Source: DHVE2 group archaeon (lineage in GTDB: Archaea; Thermoplasmatota; Thermoplasmata; Thermoplasmatales; Aciduliprofundaceae). Taken from it: a stretch of DNA of 21,706 bases. Under the pieces are notes generated by a model. It searched no databases. It was not told where the DNA came from and worked only from the letters and a program-made list of their open reading frames with translations. The first letter of the stretch is position 1. Each line of letters opens with the position of its first letter. The stretch is taken from assembly GCA_015522935.1 (NCBI GenBank), contig WALH01000004.1, forward strand, positions 1 through 21,706. The letters are read 5' to 3'. A program made the position numbers and the translations under genes. Positions 15,033-21,706 of this stretch are shown here, piece by piece.

Positions 15033-16730
15033 ATGAAGGTCGTTCCCGTGGCCATGCTCATCGCTCTACTTGCAACTTCATCATTACCCATAGTTAACGG
15101 AGCTTCGGGGGGGATACATATTGATGCGTACCCCAACAAAAATTTTTATTTGAATAACGAAATTCTTACAATAACATACTTGGTCTACGGGGATAACGGC
15201 AGACCTGTATCCGGGAGTGGGCTGTGGGATCTTAAGTTCTGGAACTACACATCCATGAACTATACAACTGTGGCTAAAGGAACATTTACTGAAGCAGAAG
15301 GTTCCATAAATATAAATCTCGCTGTGTATAATCTCAGCAATGCTGGGGTGGGGAGGGATTATTACATAGATATTGATTATTCCACATCCTCTGCAGAAGC
15401 CACCACAACACTGAGTGTTAGAATAATGGATATCAAATATTACTACTTCCAGATTTACACTTCGCCCATTTCGGGCACATATTCGCCAGGTCGGTATGCA
15501 AGACTGATAATATCCTCTCCTGTGCCATCCTTATCAATAGAGCATGTGAGGGTTTTCTATGGTGGTGGCACAATACTTTATGTTAAAAATACTCATCTTG
15601 ACTGGGACGGCCAGTACTCACAGAGTTTTGCCATTCCATCTAACGCCTCTCCGGGAGAGAAGGTTTATGTATCTGCATTCATAGAAGGAAAAGAAAAAAC
15701 TACAAACTTCACCGTGGAGAAGGATTACGGCATATACATATCTTCTAACAGAAATCTCAATGAAGATTTTTTATCAGGTGATGCCGTTAACTTAACAGTT
15801 AAATCCCATGCATCTATAAATTCTCCATATTATCGCTTTGTAGTAAAAGATGGAAACGGCAAATTAATTATTATGAACTCCACCAGTACTGGAAACTTCT
15901 CGTATAAAATTCCTGAAGATTATTCAGGTATTCTTACAATTCAATGCTCTGTTTTCAATGCAACCCAAGAAATAGGCACCCTTAAAGTATCAATATCCGT
16001 CGTATACGCATACATCACTCTCTATTCGGATATAAACAACTACACAGGAGGAGAGACAATAACGATATACAGAGATTTCAGAAGTAACGTAATGAAAAAT
16101 CCACAGTTTGTGTACAATCTGTTCGCAGATTTTGGATATGGATACACTTTAATTAAAACTCTTACAACAGAAAATAAAAGCATGAAAATAAATGTACCTG
16201 AGGATCCGCCGATTAGTTACAGGTTGGTGGTTTATGCGCTTGAAGGAGGGATGATGGCTTATTCTTCGCTTACCGTTGGATACGAAAATCTTGTGACAAT
16301 GGATGCGTACATAATAACGAAATCTGATTACGCCTATAATATTTATACTCCAGGACAAACAATTGAAGTAAAATATGTGTTGACCAAAGATGTAAGTGAT
16401 GCAATTTTGAAGTATGGATTTGATAATAACTTTTACAAGGCGCCTCATATTCAATATTTGGGGCATGCAAAGAGTGGTTTCATAACATTGCAGATACCTG
16501 AGAATGCAAGGACAGGAATACATGCCCTGCACATAAGTATTTCCTATAAGAATGGAGAGACTAACAGTGTGGTTTACATACAGGTTAATGAAAATCCTTC
16601 ATGGTGCCTGTATCTTGTTTGGGGTATACCCCTCATAGACTTTATAATCCTACTTATTGTAATCACCGTAACCGTATTTGCAGTAATATATTTAAAATAT
16701 GGAAAGAAGGGTGAGGGAATGGGAGAATGA
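15033..16730 (+). CDS. Membrane-anchored surface protein with repeated beta-sandwich domains
   Basis: 565 aa. A signal peptide (1-23, ending VNGAS) is followed by about 500 residues of strand-rich sequence, apparently four or five Ig-like/macroglobulin MG2-like domains. Each begins with a motif of the type Y-x-PNKNFYLNNEILTITYLV, SPGRYARLIIS, DFLSGDAVNLTV, NYTGGETITIY and YTPGQTIEVKYV. Many N-x-S/T sequons suggest glycosylation. A single membrane helix (about 532-554) and a short basic tail (KYGKKG) anchor it with the bulk outside the cell. I do not recognise a named family. An adhesive or cell-envelope role is inference from architecture. It is convergent with the aminotransferase gene, the stops lying next to each other. 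Confidence 0.82.
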   Translation: MKVVPVAMLIALLATSSLPIVNGASGGIHIDAYPNKNFYLNNEILTITYLVYGDNGRPVSGSGLWDLKFWNYTSMNYTTVAKGTFTEAEGSININLAVYNLSNAGVGRDYYIDIDYSTSSAEATTTLSVRIMDIKYYYFQIYTSPISGTYSPGRYARLIISSPVPSLSIEHVRVFYGGGTILYVKNTHLDWDGQYSQSFAIPSNASPGEKVYVSAFIEGKEKTTNFTVEKDYGIYISSNRNLNEDFLSGDAVNLTVKSHASINSPYYRFVVKDGNGKLIIMNSTSTGNFSYKIPEDYSGILTIQCSVFNATQEIGTLKVSISVVYAYITLYSDINNYTGGETITIYRDFRSNVMKNPQFVYNLFADFGYGYTLIKTLTTENKSMKINVPEDPPISYRLVVYALEGGMMAYSSLTVGYENLVTMDAYIITKSDYAYNIYTPGQTIEVKYVLTKDVSDAILKYGFDNNFYKAPHIQYLGHAKSGFITLQIPENARTGIHALHISISYKNGETNSVVYIQVNENPSWCLYLVWGIPLIDFIILLIVITVTVFAVIYLKYGKKGEGMGE

Positions 16731-16731
16731 T

Positions 16732-17886
16732 TCATAAATTTTCCACAAATCTTCTAAGTCTCGCCAAGCCTTCCTTTAAATTCTCCATGGATGTTGCAAA
16801 GGAGATTCTTATATGATTCTCTCCATACATGCCAAACGCTGATCCGGGAGTGACCGCAACCTTTTCTCGAATCATAAAATCTTCCACAAATTTCTTGGAG
16901 GATATATCAAAATCGTATTTCGGAAACATGTAAAATGTTGCTTTTGGTTTTTTGATACTTATACCTCGCATATTGGATAACTGCTTGTACACATAATCCC
17001 TGCGAGTTTTGAATTCTTCCACCATCTCACTTACATACTCCCTCGTTCTCAATGCTTCTAAGGCAGCGTACTGTGACATACTCGGAGCGCATGATATTGT
17101 ATGCTGCTGAATCTTCTCCAGTTCAGGAATATAGCGATGAGGTGCTATGAGATATCCTATCCTCCAGCCAGTCATAGCCCATCCTTTGGAGAAGCCATTC
17201 ACAATTATCGTGTTCATTCTTAAATCCTCGTACACGCCAGGAGATATGTGCTCACCTTCAAATATTATCTTCTCATAAATTTCATCACTTATTAAAATAA
17301 GATCAAAGTCCATAACAATGTCCCTTATGGTTTTTATGTCCTCCCTGCTTAAAATACCACCTGTAGGGTTGGATGGTGTATTAATTATTAACACTTTAGT
17401 TTTGAAGTTCACCTTGCTGAGGAGATCGTCCACATCGAGTCCAAAATCCTTTTCCTCATCCAATTTATAACTTACCGGCTTTCCCCTCGCAAAATGAACC
17501 ATCTCCTTGTATGATACCCAGCCCGGATCAGGGATGAGAACCTCATCACCGGGATCAACAAATGCCGATAAAGTATTAAATATTGCTAATTTCGCAGGCG
17601 TGACAATTACATTATTTTCATCCACATCCACACTGTTTTCATTTCTGTACTTCTCAGCAATCGCAACCTTTAGTTCCTTTATGCCTGTTGGTGGAGTGTA
17701 ATGAGTTTTTCCCTCATGCATGGCCTTGCACGCGGCCTCTATAACGTTGGGAGGTGTGGTAAAATCCGGCTCGCCAACGGCAAGGGAAATGATCTGATAT
17801 CCCTTTTCCTTGAACTTTGCTGCCAGTTCCACTAAAGCAAGAGTCTGAGATGGATACATATTTTGAACTCTTTTTGACACAAGCAT
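16732..17886 (-). CDS. Class I PLP-dependent aminotransferase (AspB-like)
   Basis: 384 aa from the chosen start. Fold type I signatures are complete: substrate loop LAVGEPDFTTP, N173 (TPSNPTGG), D201 and Y204 (SDEIYEKI), the PLP lysine K234 (NGFSKGWAMTGWRIGY) and the carboxylate-binding R360 (IRISFA). This is the broad archaeal aspartate/aromatic aminotransferase group; substrate cannot be named from sequence. The longer form starting with GTG at 17895 is rejected because that GTG lies inside AAGGTG, a good Shine-Dalgarno six bases before ATG 17886, and the protein then begins MLVSKRVQNMYPS like its relatives. It is a leadered gene, in contrast to most neighbours. Confidence 0.94.
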   Translation of the reverse strand: MLVSKRVQNMYPSQTLALVELAAKFKEKGYQIISLAVGEPDFTTPPNVIEAACKAMHEGKTHYTPPTGIKELKVAIAEKYRNENSVDVDENNVIVTPAKLAIFNTLSAFVDPGDEVLIPDPGWVSYKEMVHFARGKPVSYKLDEEKDFGLDVDDLLSKVNFKTKVLIINTPSNPTGGILSREDIKTIRDIVMDFDLILISDEIYEKIIFEGEHISPGVYEDLRMNTIIVNGFSKGWAMTGWRIGYLIAPHRYIPELEKIQQHTISCAPSMSQYAALEALRTREYVSEMVEEFKTRRDYVYKQLSNMRGISIKKPKATFYMFPKYDFDISSKKFVEDFMIREKVAVTPGSAFGMYGENHIRISFATSMENLKEGLARLRRFVENL

Positions 17887-17892
17887 ATAGGC

Positions 17893-17898
17893 CACCTT
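17893..17898 (-). promoter_or_regulatory. Shine-Dalgarno deciding the aminotransferase start
   Basis: On the - strand AAGGTG with a six-base spacer precedes ATG 17886. It contains the GTG that would otherwise extend the protein by three residues. Confidence 0.65.
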
Positions 17899-17942
17899 TA
17901 TATTCTACCCCTATATTAGTTTTTCCTATGTTACACGTTCTA

Positions 17943-17961
17943 AATTCTCTACCTGAGAATT
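17943..17961. promoter_or_regulatory. Inverted repeat between the aminotransferase and trmI genes
   Basis: AATTCTC-TACCT-GAGAATT has perfect 7-base arms and a 5-base centre in the 118-base divergent spacer. It lies just upstream of the T-rich box (about 17975-17983) that probably serves trmI, and about 57 bases before the aminotransferase start. It could be an operator; the arms are AT-rich and chance is possible. Confidence 0.25.
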
Positions 17962-18004
17962 CCATAGAAATAAGTTTTTATTTTTTACCTCAATACTGAG
18001 CCGT

Positions 18005-18718
18005 ATGTACACTTTGATGAATGGGAAAAGGAGATTTGTTGCGTATAAAAAAGGCAATTTATTCATTATTGATGATTTTGCGGTTCTCAAAAATATCAAG
18101 GAAGGAAAAATGAAAATTGGACTGCATGAATACACAATAACGAAGAGCAATCTCTATGATTACATGAGCACGATAAAAAGAAAAGCTCAAGTTATAGGAA
18201 TTAAGGATGCATCGTACATCATAGCAAGGTGCGGGATAAGAAACGGATTCCGTGTGGTGGAAGGTGGTGCGGGTTCAGGTTCTTTGACAACTGCACTTCT
18301 CTATTTCACCTACCCCGATGGGCACGTTTATACGTATGAACTGCGCAAAGATTTTGCAGACATAGCCAGAAAGAATGTGGAACGCTTACCTTACAAAAAC
18401 TGGACTCTAAAAATTGGTGATATAACAAAGGATGTGAAGGAAAGAGATGTGGATGCGTTTATTGTAGACATACCAGAACCCTGGGGAGTAGTGGAAATAG
18501 CAAAAAAATCTCTTCATCAAGGTGGATGTTTTTGTTCCTATGTGCCAACTTACAATCAGATGGAAAGAGTATATCATTCTCTGGAGAATGAAGAATTTAT
18601 AGATTTAGAGGCAACAGAAATAATAAAGAGAGATATGCATATTGGAAAATTAGGGACTCGACCAGAGAACATTGAAGTGGGACATACGGGATTTTTAATC
18701 TTCGGAAGGAAAACTTAA
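18005..18718 (+). CDS. trmI: tRNA (adenine-N1)-methyltransferase TrmI (m1A57/58)
   Basis: 237 aa. A small N-terminal beta domain (about 1-65) is followed by a Rossmann methyltransferase domain with SAM motif I EGGAGSGSLT (86-95), acidic motif II E112 (YTYELRKD), catalytic-region motif DIPEPW (155-160) and the C-terminal RP...GHTGFLIF (219-233) typical of TrmI. Archaeal TrmI modifies adenines 57 and 58 in the T loop of tRNAs, which stabilises them at high temperature. The start at 18005 has a T-rich TATA-like box about 26 bases upstream and no Shine-Dalgarno; ATG 18017 is a less likely alternative. Eukaryotic-type Trm6/61 partners are not needed in archaea, where the protein forms a homotetramer. 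Confidence 0.93.
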   Translation: MYTLMNGKRRFVAYKKGNLFIIDDFAVLKNIKEGKMKIGLHEYTITKSNLYDYMSTIKRKAQVIGIKDASYIIARCGIRNGFRVVEGGAGSGSLTTALLYFTYPDGHVYTYELRKDFADIARKNVERLPYKNWTLKIGDITKDVKERDVDAFIVDIPEPWGVVEIAKKSLHQGGCFCSYVPTYNQMERVYHSLENEEFIDLEATEIIKRDMHIGKLGTRPENIEVGHTGFLIFGRKT

Positions 18719-18752
18719 ATGAGAAAGAAAAATTAAATTTCTCCACAAAATT

Positions 18753-18760
18753 TTTTATAA
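18753..18760 (+). promoter_or_regulatory. TATA box of the MATE transporter gene
   Basis: TTTTATAA, inside a T/A-rich run, is centred about 23 bases before the GTG start, a little short for a strictly leaderless message. It lies directly before the palindrome at 18769. Confidence 0.45.
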
Positions 18761-18768
18761 AGAATATG

Positions 18769-18786
18769 TTTGCACATATGTGCAAA
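18769..18786. promoter_or_regulatory. Perfect 18-bp palindrome, operator candidate over the MATE start
   Basis: TTTGCACATATGTGCAAA is identical to its own reverse complement over all 18 bases. It covers the predicted transcription start and the GTG start codon (18780) and begins 9 bases after the TATA box. A dimeric repressor bound here would block initiation. MarR/PadR-type control is common for multidrug pumps, but no regulator gene is adjacent. As RNA it could also form a hairpin hiding the start codon. Confidence 0.6.
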
Positions 18787-20114
18787 TAAGAAAAAGAGTT
18801 CTGCATTTAGCCATACCTGCCGTGATATCCAATGTTCTTTACACGTTCCAGAACATAATAGATGCAATAATGATTGGCCATTACAAAGAGCCTACGATCA
18901 GCATAAGCGCCGTTGGACTTGGGGGTATGGTTTATTTTCTCTTCTTCCCACTAATAATGGGCTTAACAACAGGAGGTGTGGCGATAATAGCAAGAAGATG
19001 GGGCGAGAGAAATTTTGAAGAAGCAAGAAAAACATTCGAAGATTTATACACTCTTCTCATACTTATTTCCATACCCATTTCTCTCTTTGTGATATTCTAT
19101 GGCTGGACGATCCCGTATGTTTTGGGTGCAAGTGAGATCGTTGTGAAAGAGGCGTACAGATACATAATGGGTGTCTTCATCTTCTACCCTTTCGCTGTGT
19201 TCATGGCTGCATATCAAAGTGCCCTTCGTGCTGCTGGAGATACAAAAACTCCGATGATAGTGGATCTCTTCGCTAATTCTTGGAATGTTCTGTGGAACTA
19301 CATACTGATATTTGGAAATTTTGGCTTTCCAGAATTAGGAGTGATGGGTGCTGCCATAGCCACAGGATCCTCCTATCTCTTTGGCACAATTGTTTATTTA
19401 TACCTGCAAAAGAGAGAAAAGCTCATTGTTTACCCTCGTCTTTTTTCAAGGAGAAAAACGGATTTGAAAATTGTGGTAAAACTTTTCAGGGTAGGCATAC
19501 CGGCGGGGATAGAGAGGGGTATGTGGGCTCTCACATCATTCATATACACAGGGATAATAATCGCAGTAGGTGGCTCATTGGGATATGCAGCTTTTCAGGT
19601 CGGTCTTAAAGCGGAGAGTCTCGCGTACATGCCCGGCTTCGGATTTTCCATAGCAGCCACAACTCTTGTTGGGCAGTATCTGGGGATGGGGGACATGGGT
19701 AAAGCAAAAGAAGCAGCCTTTGAAGCTTCAAAACTATGTGCTATTTTCATGGGAATTGCGGGATTGATAATGATCCTTTTTCCTTCATATCTATCCCTTC
19801 TGTTTACGGGAGATATGAGTATCATAAAACTCTCTGCCATCTACCTCTTTCTTATGGGCTTCACCGAGCCATTTTTGGGGATTCTTTTCACCCTTGCAGG
19901 GAGCATGCGTGGAGCAGGGTACACGGTTATGCCCATGGTCATAAACCTCACAGGGTTGTTAGGTATAAGAATTGGTTTTGCACTGTTATTTGCGTATCCT
20001 TTGGGATTGGGGTTAATTGGCGTGTGGCTCGGTATGATGATAGAAACTTACATTAGGGCGGGATGGATGTATCTTGAGTTCAGACGTGGTAAATGGGCTC
20101 GTGTTAAGGTTTGA
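18780..20114 (+). CDS. MATE-family multidrug/toxin efflux transporter
   Basis: 444 aa with about 12 hydrophobic helices in two homologous halves. The N-terminal half begins RKRVLHLAIPAVISNVLYTFQNIIDAIMIGHY, the typical MATE opening. YQSALRAAGDTKTPM (about 141-155) and, in the second half, GSMRGAGYTVMPM (about 377-389) are the paired MATE motifs. MATE proteins export cationic compounds in exchange for H+ or Na+; the Na+ option is of interest given the pyrophosphatase in the same window. Start: GTG at 18780. The overlapping ATG at 18778 stops after three codons and no other in-frame start occurs before residue 31. The start codon is inside a perfect palindrome. The 3' end overlaps the convergent 131-aa gene by 11 bases. 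Confidence 0.93.
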   Translation: MQIRKRVLHLAIPAVISNVLYTFQNIIDAIMIGHYKEPTISISAVGLGGMVYFLFFPLIMGLTTGGVAIIARRWGERNFEEARKTFEDLYTLLILISIPISLFVIFYGWTIPYVLGASEIVVKEAYRYIMGVFIFYPFAVFMAAYQSALRAAGDTKTPMIVDLFANSWNVLWNYILIFGNFGFPELGVMGAAIATGSSYLFGTIVYLYLQKREKLIVYPRLFSRRKTDLKIVVKLFRVGIPAGIERGMWALTSFIYTGIIIAVGGSLGYAAFQVGLKAESLAYMPGFGFSIAATTLVGQYLGMGDMGKAKEAAFEASKLCAIFMGIAGLIMILFPSYLSLLFTGDMSIIKLSAIYLFLMGFTEPFLGILFTLAGSMRGAGYTVMPMVINLTGLLGIRIGFALLFAYPLGLGLIGVWLGMMIETYIRAGWMYLEFRRGKWARVKV

Positions 20115-20499
20115 ATCTTCCAGATTTTATCTCATCAACCACAGTCTCCACATCGCTTATATGCAATTCAACCAAAAATTCTCTCCATTTAGGATCATTG
20201 CGAAACTTTTTTATGCACTTCATCTCCGATAAATAATGCGCTTCTTCAATTCCATATCCCTCAGCACGAAATATTATTTCTTCAATTTCGTGGAAAAGTA
20301 TGTAATCCTCATATTTTTTCCATTTCTCAGATATCCATATCTCACCTGTTGGTATGCCAAGTTTTATACCGGCTGGATTGGTTATTCTCTTTCCATCCAA
20401 AATCACATTGTAAGTTGCGTTGTAATCCTTCATTATCCTGTGGGGCTTGTAAACAACTTGAAAGTTCATTCTTTCCGCACGTTCTCTCATTTCACCCAT
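20104..20499 (-). CDS. Small HExxE protein, possible metal-dependent hydrolase, function unknown
   Basis: 131 aa, soluble. A segment FHEIEEIIFRAEGYGIEEAHYLSE contains H70, E71, E74, H88 and E92, spaced like a metal site of zincin type but with HExxE in place of HExxH. The preceding GEIWISEKWKKYEDYILFHE resembles the strand-helix layout of small archaeal and phage metalloproteases. I do not recognise a named family; a structural metal site or a non-enzymatic role is equally possible. A - strand TATA-like box ATTTAAGTA lies about 24 bases before ATG 20499, supporting this leaderless start over the inner ATGs at 20490 and 20469. The gene lies between the MATE gene and the att-like site, so it is the last gene before the putative element. 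Confidence 0.75.
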   Translation of the reverse strand: MGEMRERAERMNFQVVYKPHRIMKDYNATYNVILDGKRITNPAGIKLGIPTGEIWISEKWKKYEDYILFHEIEEIIFRAEGYGIEEAHYLSEMKCIKKFRNDPKWREFLVELHISDVETVVDEIKSGRFKP

Positions 20500-20518
20500 G
20501 ATACGGTAATTTCATCTA

Positions 20519-20527
20519 TACTTAAAT
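20519..20527 (-). promoter_or_regulatory. TATA box of the HExxE gene (leaderless)
   Basis: ATTTAAGTA on the - strand, centred about 24 bases before ATG 20499. It lies just outside the tRNA-like fragment at 20552, so on the chromosome side of the putative element border. Confidence 0.4.
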
Positions 20528-20551
20528 AGTTTTAATAAGCAACCAAAGCAG

Positions 20552-20568
20552 CGCCGCCGGCAGGATTC
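20552..20568 (-). repeat. tRNA 3'-end fragment, att site candidate beside the integrase
   Basis: On the - strand GAATCCTGCCGGCGGCG fits tRNA positions 57-73: the end of the T loop (GAAT), T stem 3' strand CCTGC, acceptor 3' strand CGGCGGC and discriminator G. The five upstream tRNA-like arms are absent: the bases before it (CTCCAT) do not continue a T loop. It lies 6 bases past the integrase stop codon. The intact tRNA should begin GCCGCCG and lie on the - strand beyond the right edge. Confidence 0.65.
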
Positions 20569-20574
20569 ATGGAG

Positions 20575-21642
20575 TTAAGCATCGTGTTTCCCTCCCAAAA
20601 GAAGGTCTTTAACCTTTTCATAGGGTTTCTCCAACCCTACAGGCCCCATCCGGTGATAGAATTCCTCAGTTGTGGATGTTCTACTATGCCCTAACTGGGC
20701 GCTCACCTGCGATAAATCCACTCCACCAACCTCTCGCAGAAGTTTTGCTATGGTTGCTCTGAATTTCTTAATGTTAAATTTCTGAATTCCCACACTCTTT
20801 GCTCTTCTTAGAAAATGCATAAAATAGCCTCTAAATCCCCAATAGGGGTCCATAATCTCCCCATTTCTTTTGACCCAGAAGAAAAGATACTCCGATGTAT
20901 CCATTCCCATCTCTTTCCTAAGTTTCATATACTTATCCCATCTTTTAATATACTCTTTTAACAGGGGTTTTAGAACTGGTGGGATATAAACCACTCTCTC
21001 ATTTCCACCTTTTCCTTTATGAATTATTATTAGATTGTTTTTCAAATCAATGTCCTCCTTTTTGAGCATAATCCCCTCTGAATATCTTATTCCTGTCCAT
21101 GCATAAATCCAAATCATCGTTCTGTGTTTAATATCTTCAAAATTGCTCTTGCCATACATTTCCAGTGCCTTCTTCACATCATCTATTGCCATATAGAGAA
21201 TTGGTTTTTTTGCCTCCTTTGGAGTTAAAATTTTCATCCTAAATGCCCTTGGATTCATAGAAAACGCCAAGAATTGAACAAAAACTTGGAATACCCTACG
21301 ATAATAATTTCTGTCATACCCCTTTGTCTTCAACCAATAAAGAAATTCTCTTGCATCCTTCTCACTTACCGTTGCAGGATTGGGAAGATATCCATATTTC
21401 TCTGTGAAGAAATCTTCTGCTTTCTCAATCTTAAGTTGATGGTCTTTTAGGGTTTTTGGTTCCCTTGTAGTTTTAAGAAATGATAGGTATTCATCTTTAT
21501 TATGACGCCAACTTTTTGGTTTGGATGCTTTCTTTATTATAGATTGCAAATCTTCTACCAGTTCTTCTGCTGTTTTATAATCTCCATTTTTTAATGCAAT
21601 ACCTATGCGATTTATCACATTCTCTATTTTCCTCAAGTTCAT
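20575..21642 (-). CDS. Archaeal tyrosine recombinase/integrase
   Basis: 355 aa from the chosen start. An N-terminal SAM-like/core-binding domain (about 55-135) precedes the catalytic domain. Numbered from this start: R186 (TGIRYSEG), lysine K209 or K211 (HKGKGG), K292-x-x-R295 (IKKFRAT) in the place of HxxR, H319 (LGHSRTSTTEEF) and nucleophile Y329 (FYHRM). KxxR instead of HxxR is known from archaeal virus integrases of the SSV group. All catalytic residues are present, so the enzyme should be active. ATG 21642 is preceded by a perfect GGAGG with a 7-base spacer; the open frame back to 21696 is probably not translated. The gene is not split, and the att-like fragment lies just after its stop, as in pNOB8-type rather than SSV-type elements. 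Confidence 0.92.
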   Translation of the reverse strand: MNLRKIENVINRIGIALKNGDYKTAEELVEDLQSIIKKASKPKSWRHNKDEYLSFLKTTREPKTLKDHQLKIEKAEDFFTEKYGYLPNPATVSEKDAREFLYWLKTKGYDRNYYRRVFQVFVQFLAFSMNPRAFRMKILTPKEAKKPILYMAIDDVKKALEMYGKSNFEDIKHRTMIWIYAWTGIRYSEGIMLKKEDIDLKNNLIIIHKGKGGNERVVYIPPVLKPLLKEYIKRWDKYMKLRKEMGMDTSEYLFFWVKRNGEIMDPYWGFRGYFMHFLRRAKSVGIQKFNIKKFRATIAKLLREVGGVDLSQVSAQLGHSRTSTTEEFYHRMGPVGLEKPYEKVKDLLLGGKHDA

Positions 21643-21649
21643 TTCTAAA

Positions 21650-21654
21650 CCTCC
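21650..21654 (-). promoter_or_regulatory. Shine-Dalgarno deciding the integrase start
   Basis: GGAGG on the - strand, seven bases before ATG 21642. It is the strongest ribosome site in the window and lies within the longer open frame, which argues against the upstream ATGs at 21696 and 21693. The strong leadered start differs from the mostly leaderless chromosomal genes. Confidence 0.7.
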
Positions 21655-21706
21655 ATGATGGTTCTTATTTATTATTTCATAAACAATAAACATCATGCGT
21701 TTGTAG

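Noticed and set aside
16149..16532. Antisense open frames inside the surface-protein gene, and similar shadows in other genes
   Set aside because: No recognisable motifs and no ribosome or TATA signals, and the sense strand encodes a coherent signal-peptide-to-anchor protein.
17887..17895. GTG start for the aminotransferase
   Set aside because: The GTG is part of the Shine-Dalgarno AAGGTG for the ATG at 17886.
21643..21696. N-terminal extension of the integrase
   Set aside because: A perfect GGAGG lies inside this extension, seven bases before ATG 21642.
1..21706. CRISPR array or cas operon, prompted by the Cas4-like gene
   Set aside because: No regularly spaced repeats and no other cas gene were seen anywhere in the window.

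Overview
The window reads as chromosomal DNA of an AT-rich archaeon. Evidence: an archaeal Dph2 (diphthamide synthesis), an archaeal TrmI-type tRNA methyltransferase, a class II tRNA-Ser without an encoded CCA, a GxAD-type prepilin/preflagellin peptidase, a tyrosine integrase with the KxxR variant of the catalytic box, and many genes whose start codon lies about 24-28 bases downstream of a TATA-like box with no leader. The mix (membrane pyrophosphatase, KaiC-like ATPases, two-component proteins, leaderless genes) is what I would expect of a euryarchaeon of the Thermoplasmata/Aciduliprofundum (DHVE2) kind. That placement is inference from gene content, not a database match.

Layout. 1-5.8 kb is a signalling block: a short receiver protein, a GAF-PAS-histidine kinase and a zinc-ribbon/PUA/PAPS-reductase/ferredoxin fusion run on the + strand. 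Convergent to them on the - strand are a KaiC-like ATPase and a second stand-alone receiver with overlapping ends. 5.9-9.5 kb holds two membrane proteins, a K+-dependent-type ion-pumping pyrophosphatase and a MscS-family channel with an extracytoplasmic beta domain. 9.5-11.5 kb holds small proteins (zinc ribbon, unknown 127-aa protein, CBS pair) and an A24 peptidase. 11.6-15.0 kb has an M24 Xaa-Pro peptidase, tRNA-Ser(UGA) with a duplicated 3' end, a membrane-embedded Cas4-like nuclease and dph2. 15.0-20.5 kb has a surface protein, a class I aminotransferase, trmI, a MATE transporter with a perfect palindrome over its start codon, and a small HExxE protein.

At 20.55-21.7 kb a tyrosine integrase gene is followed directly by a 17-base piece that fits tRNA positions 57-73. 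This looks like the left edge of an integrated element that continues beyond the right end of the window. No stretch over 300 bases is free of genes. I saw no CRISPR array, insertion sequence or rRNA.

The points most worth a second look are the two tRNA 3'-end duplications (one with an integrase, one a scar of only 62 bases), the Cas4-like nuclease split by four membrane helices, the palindromic operator candidate of the MATE gene, and the PUA/PAPS-reductase/ferredoxin fusion.
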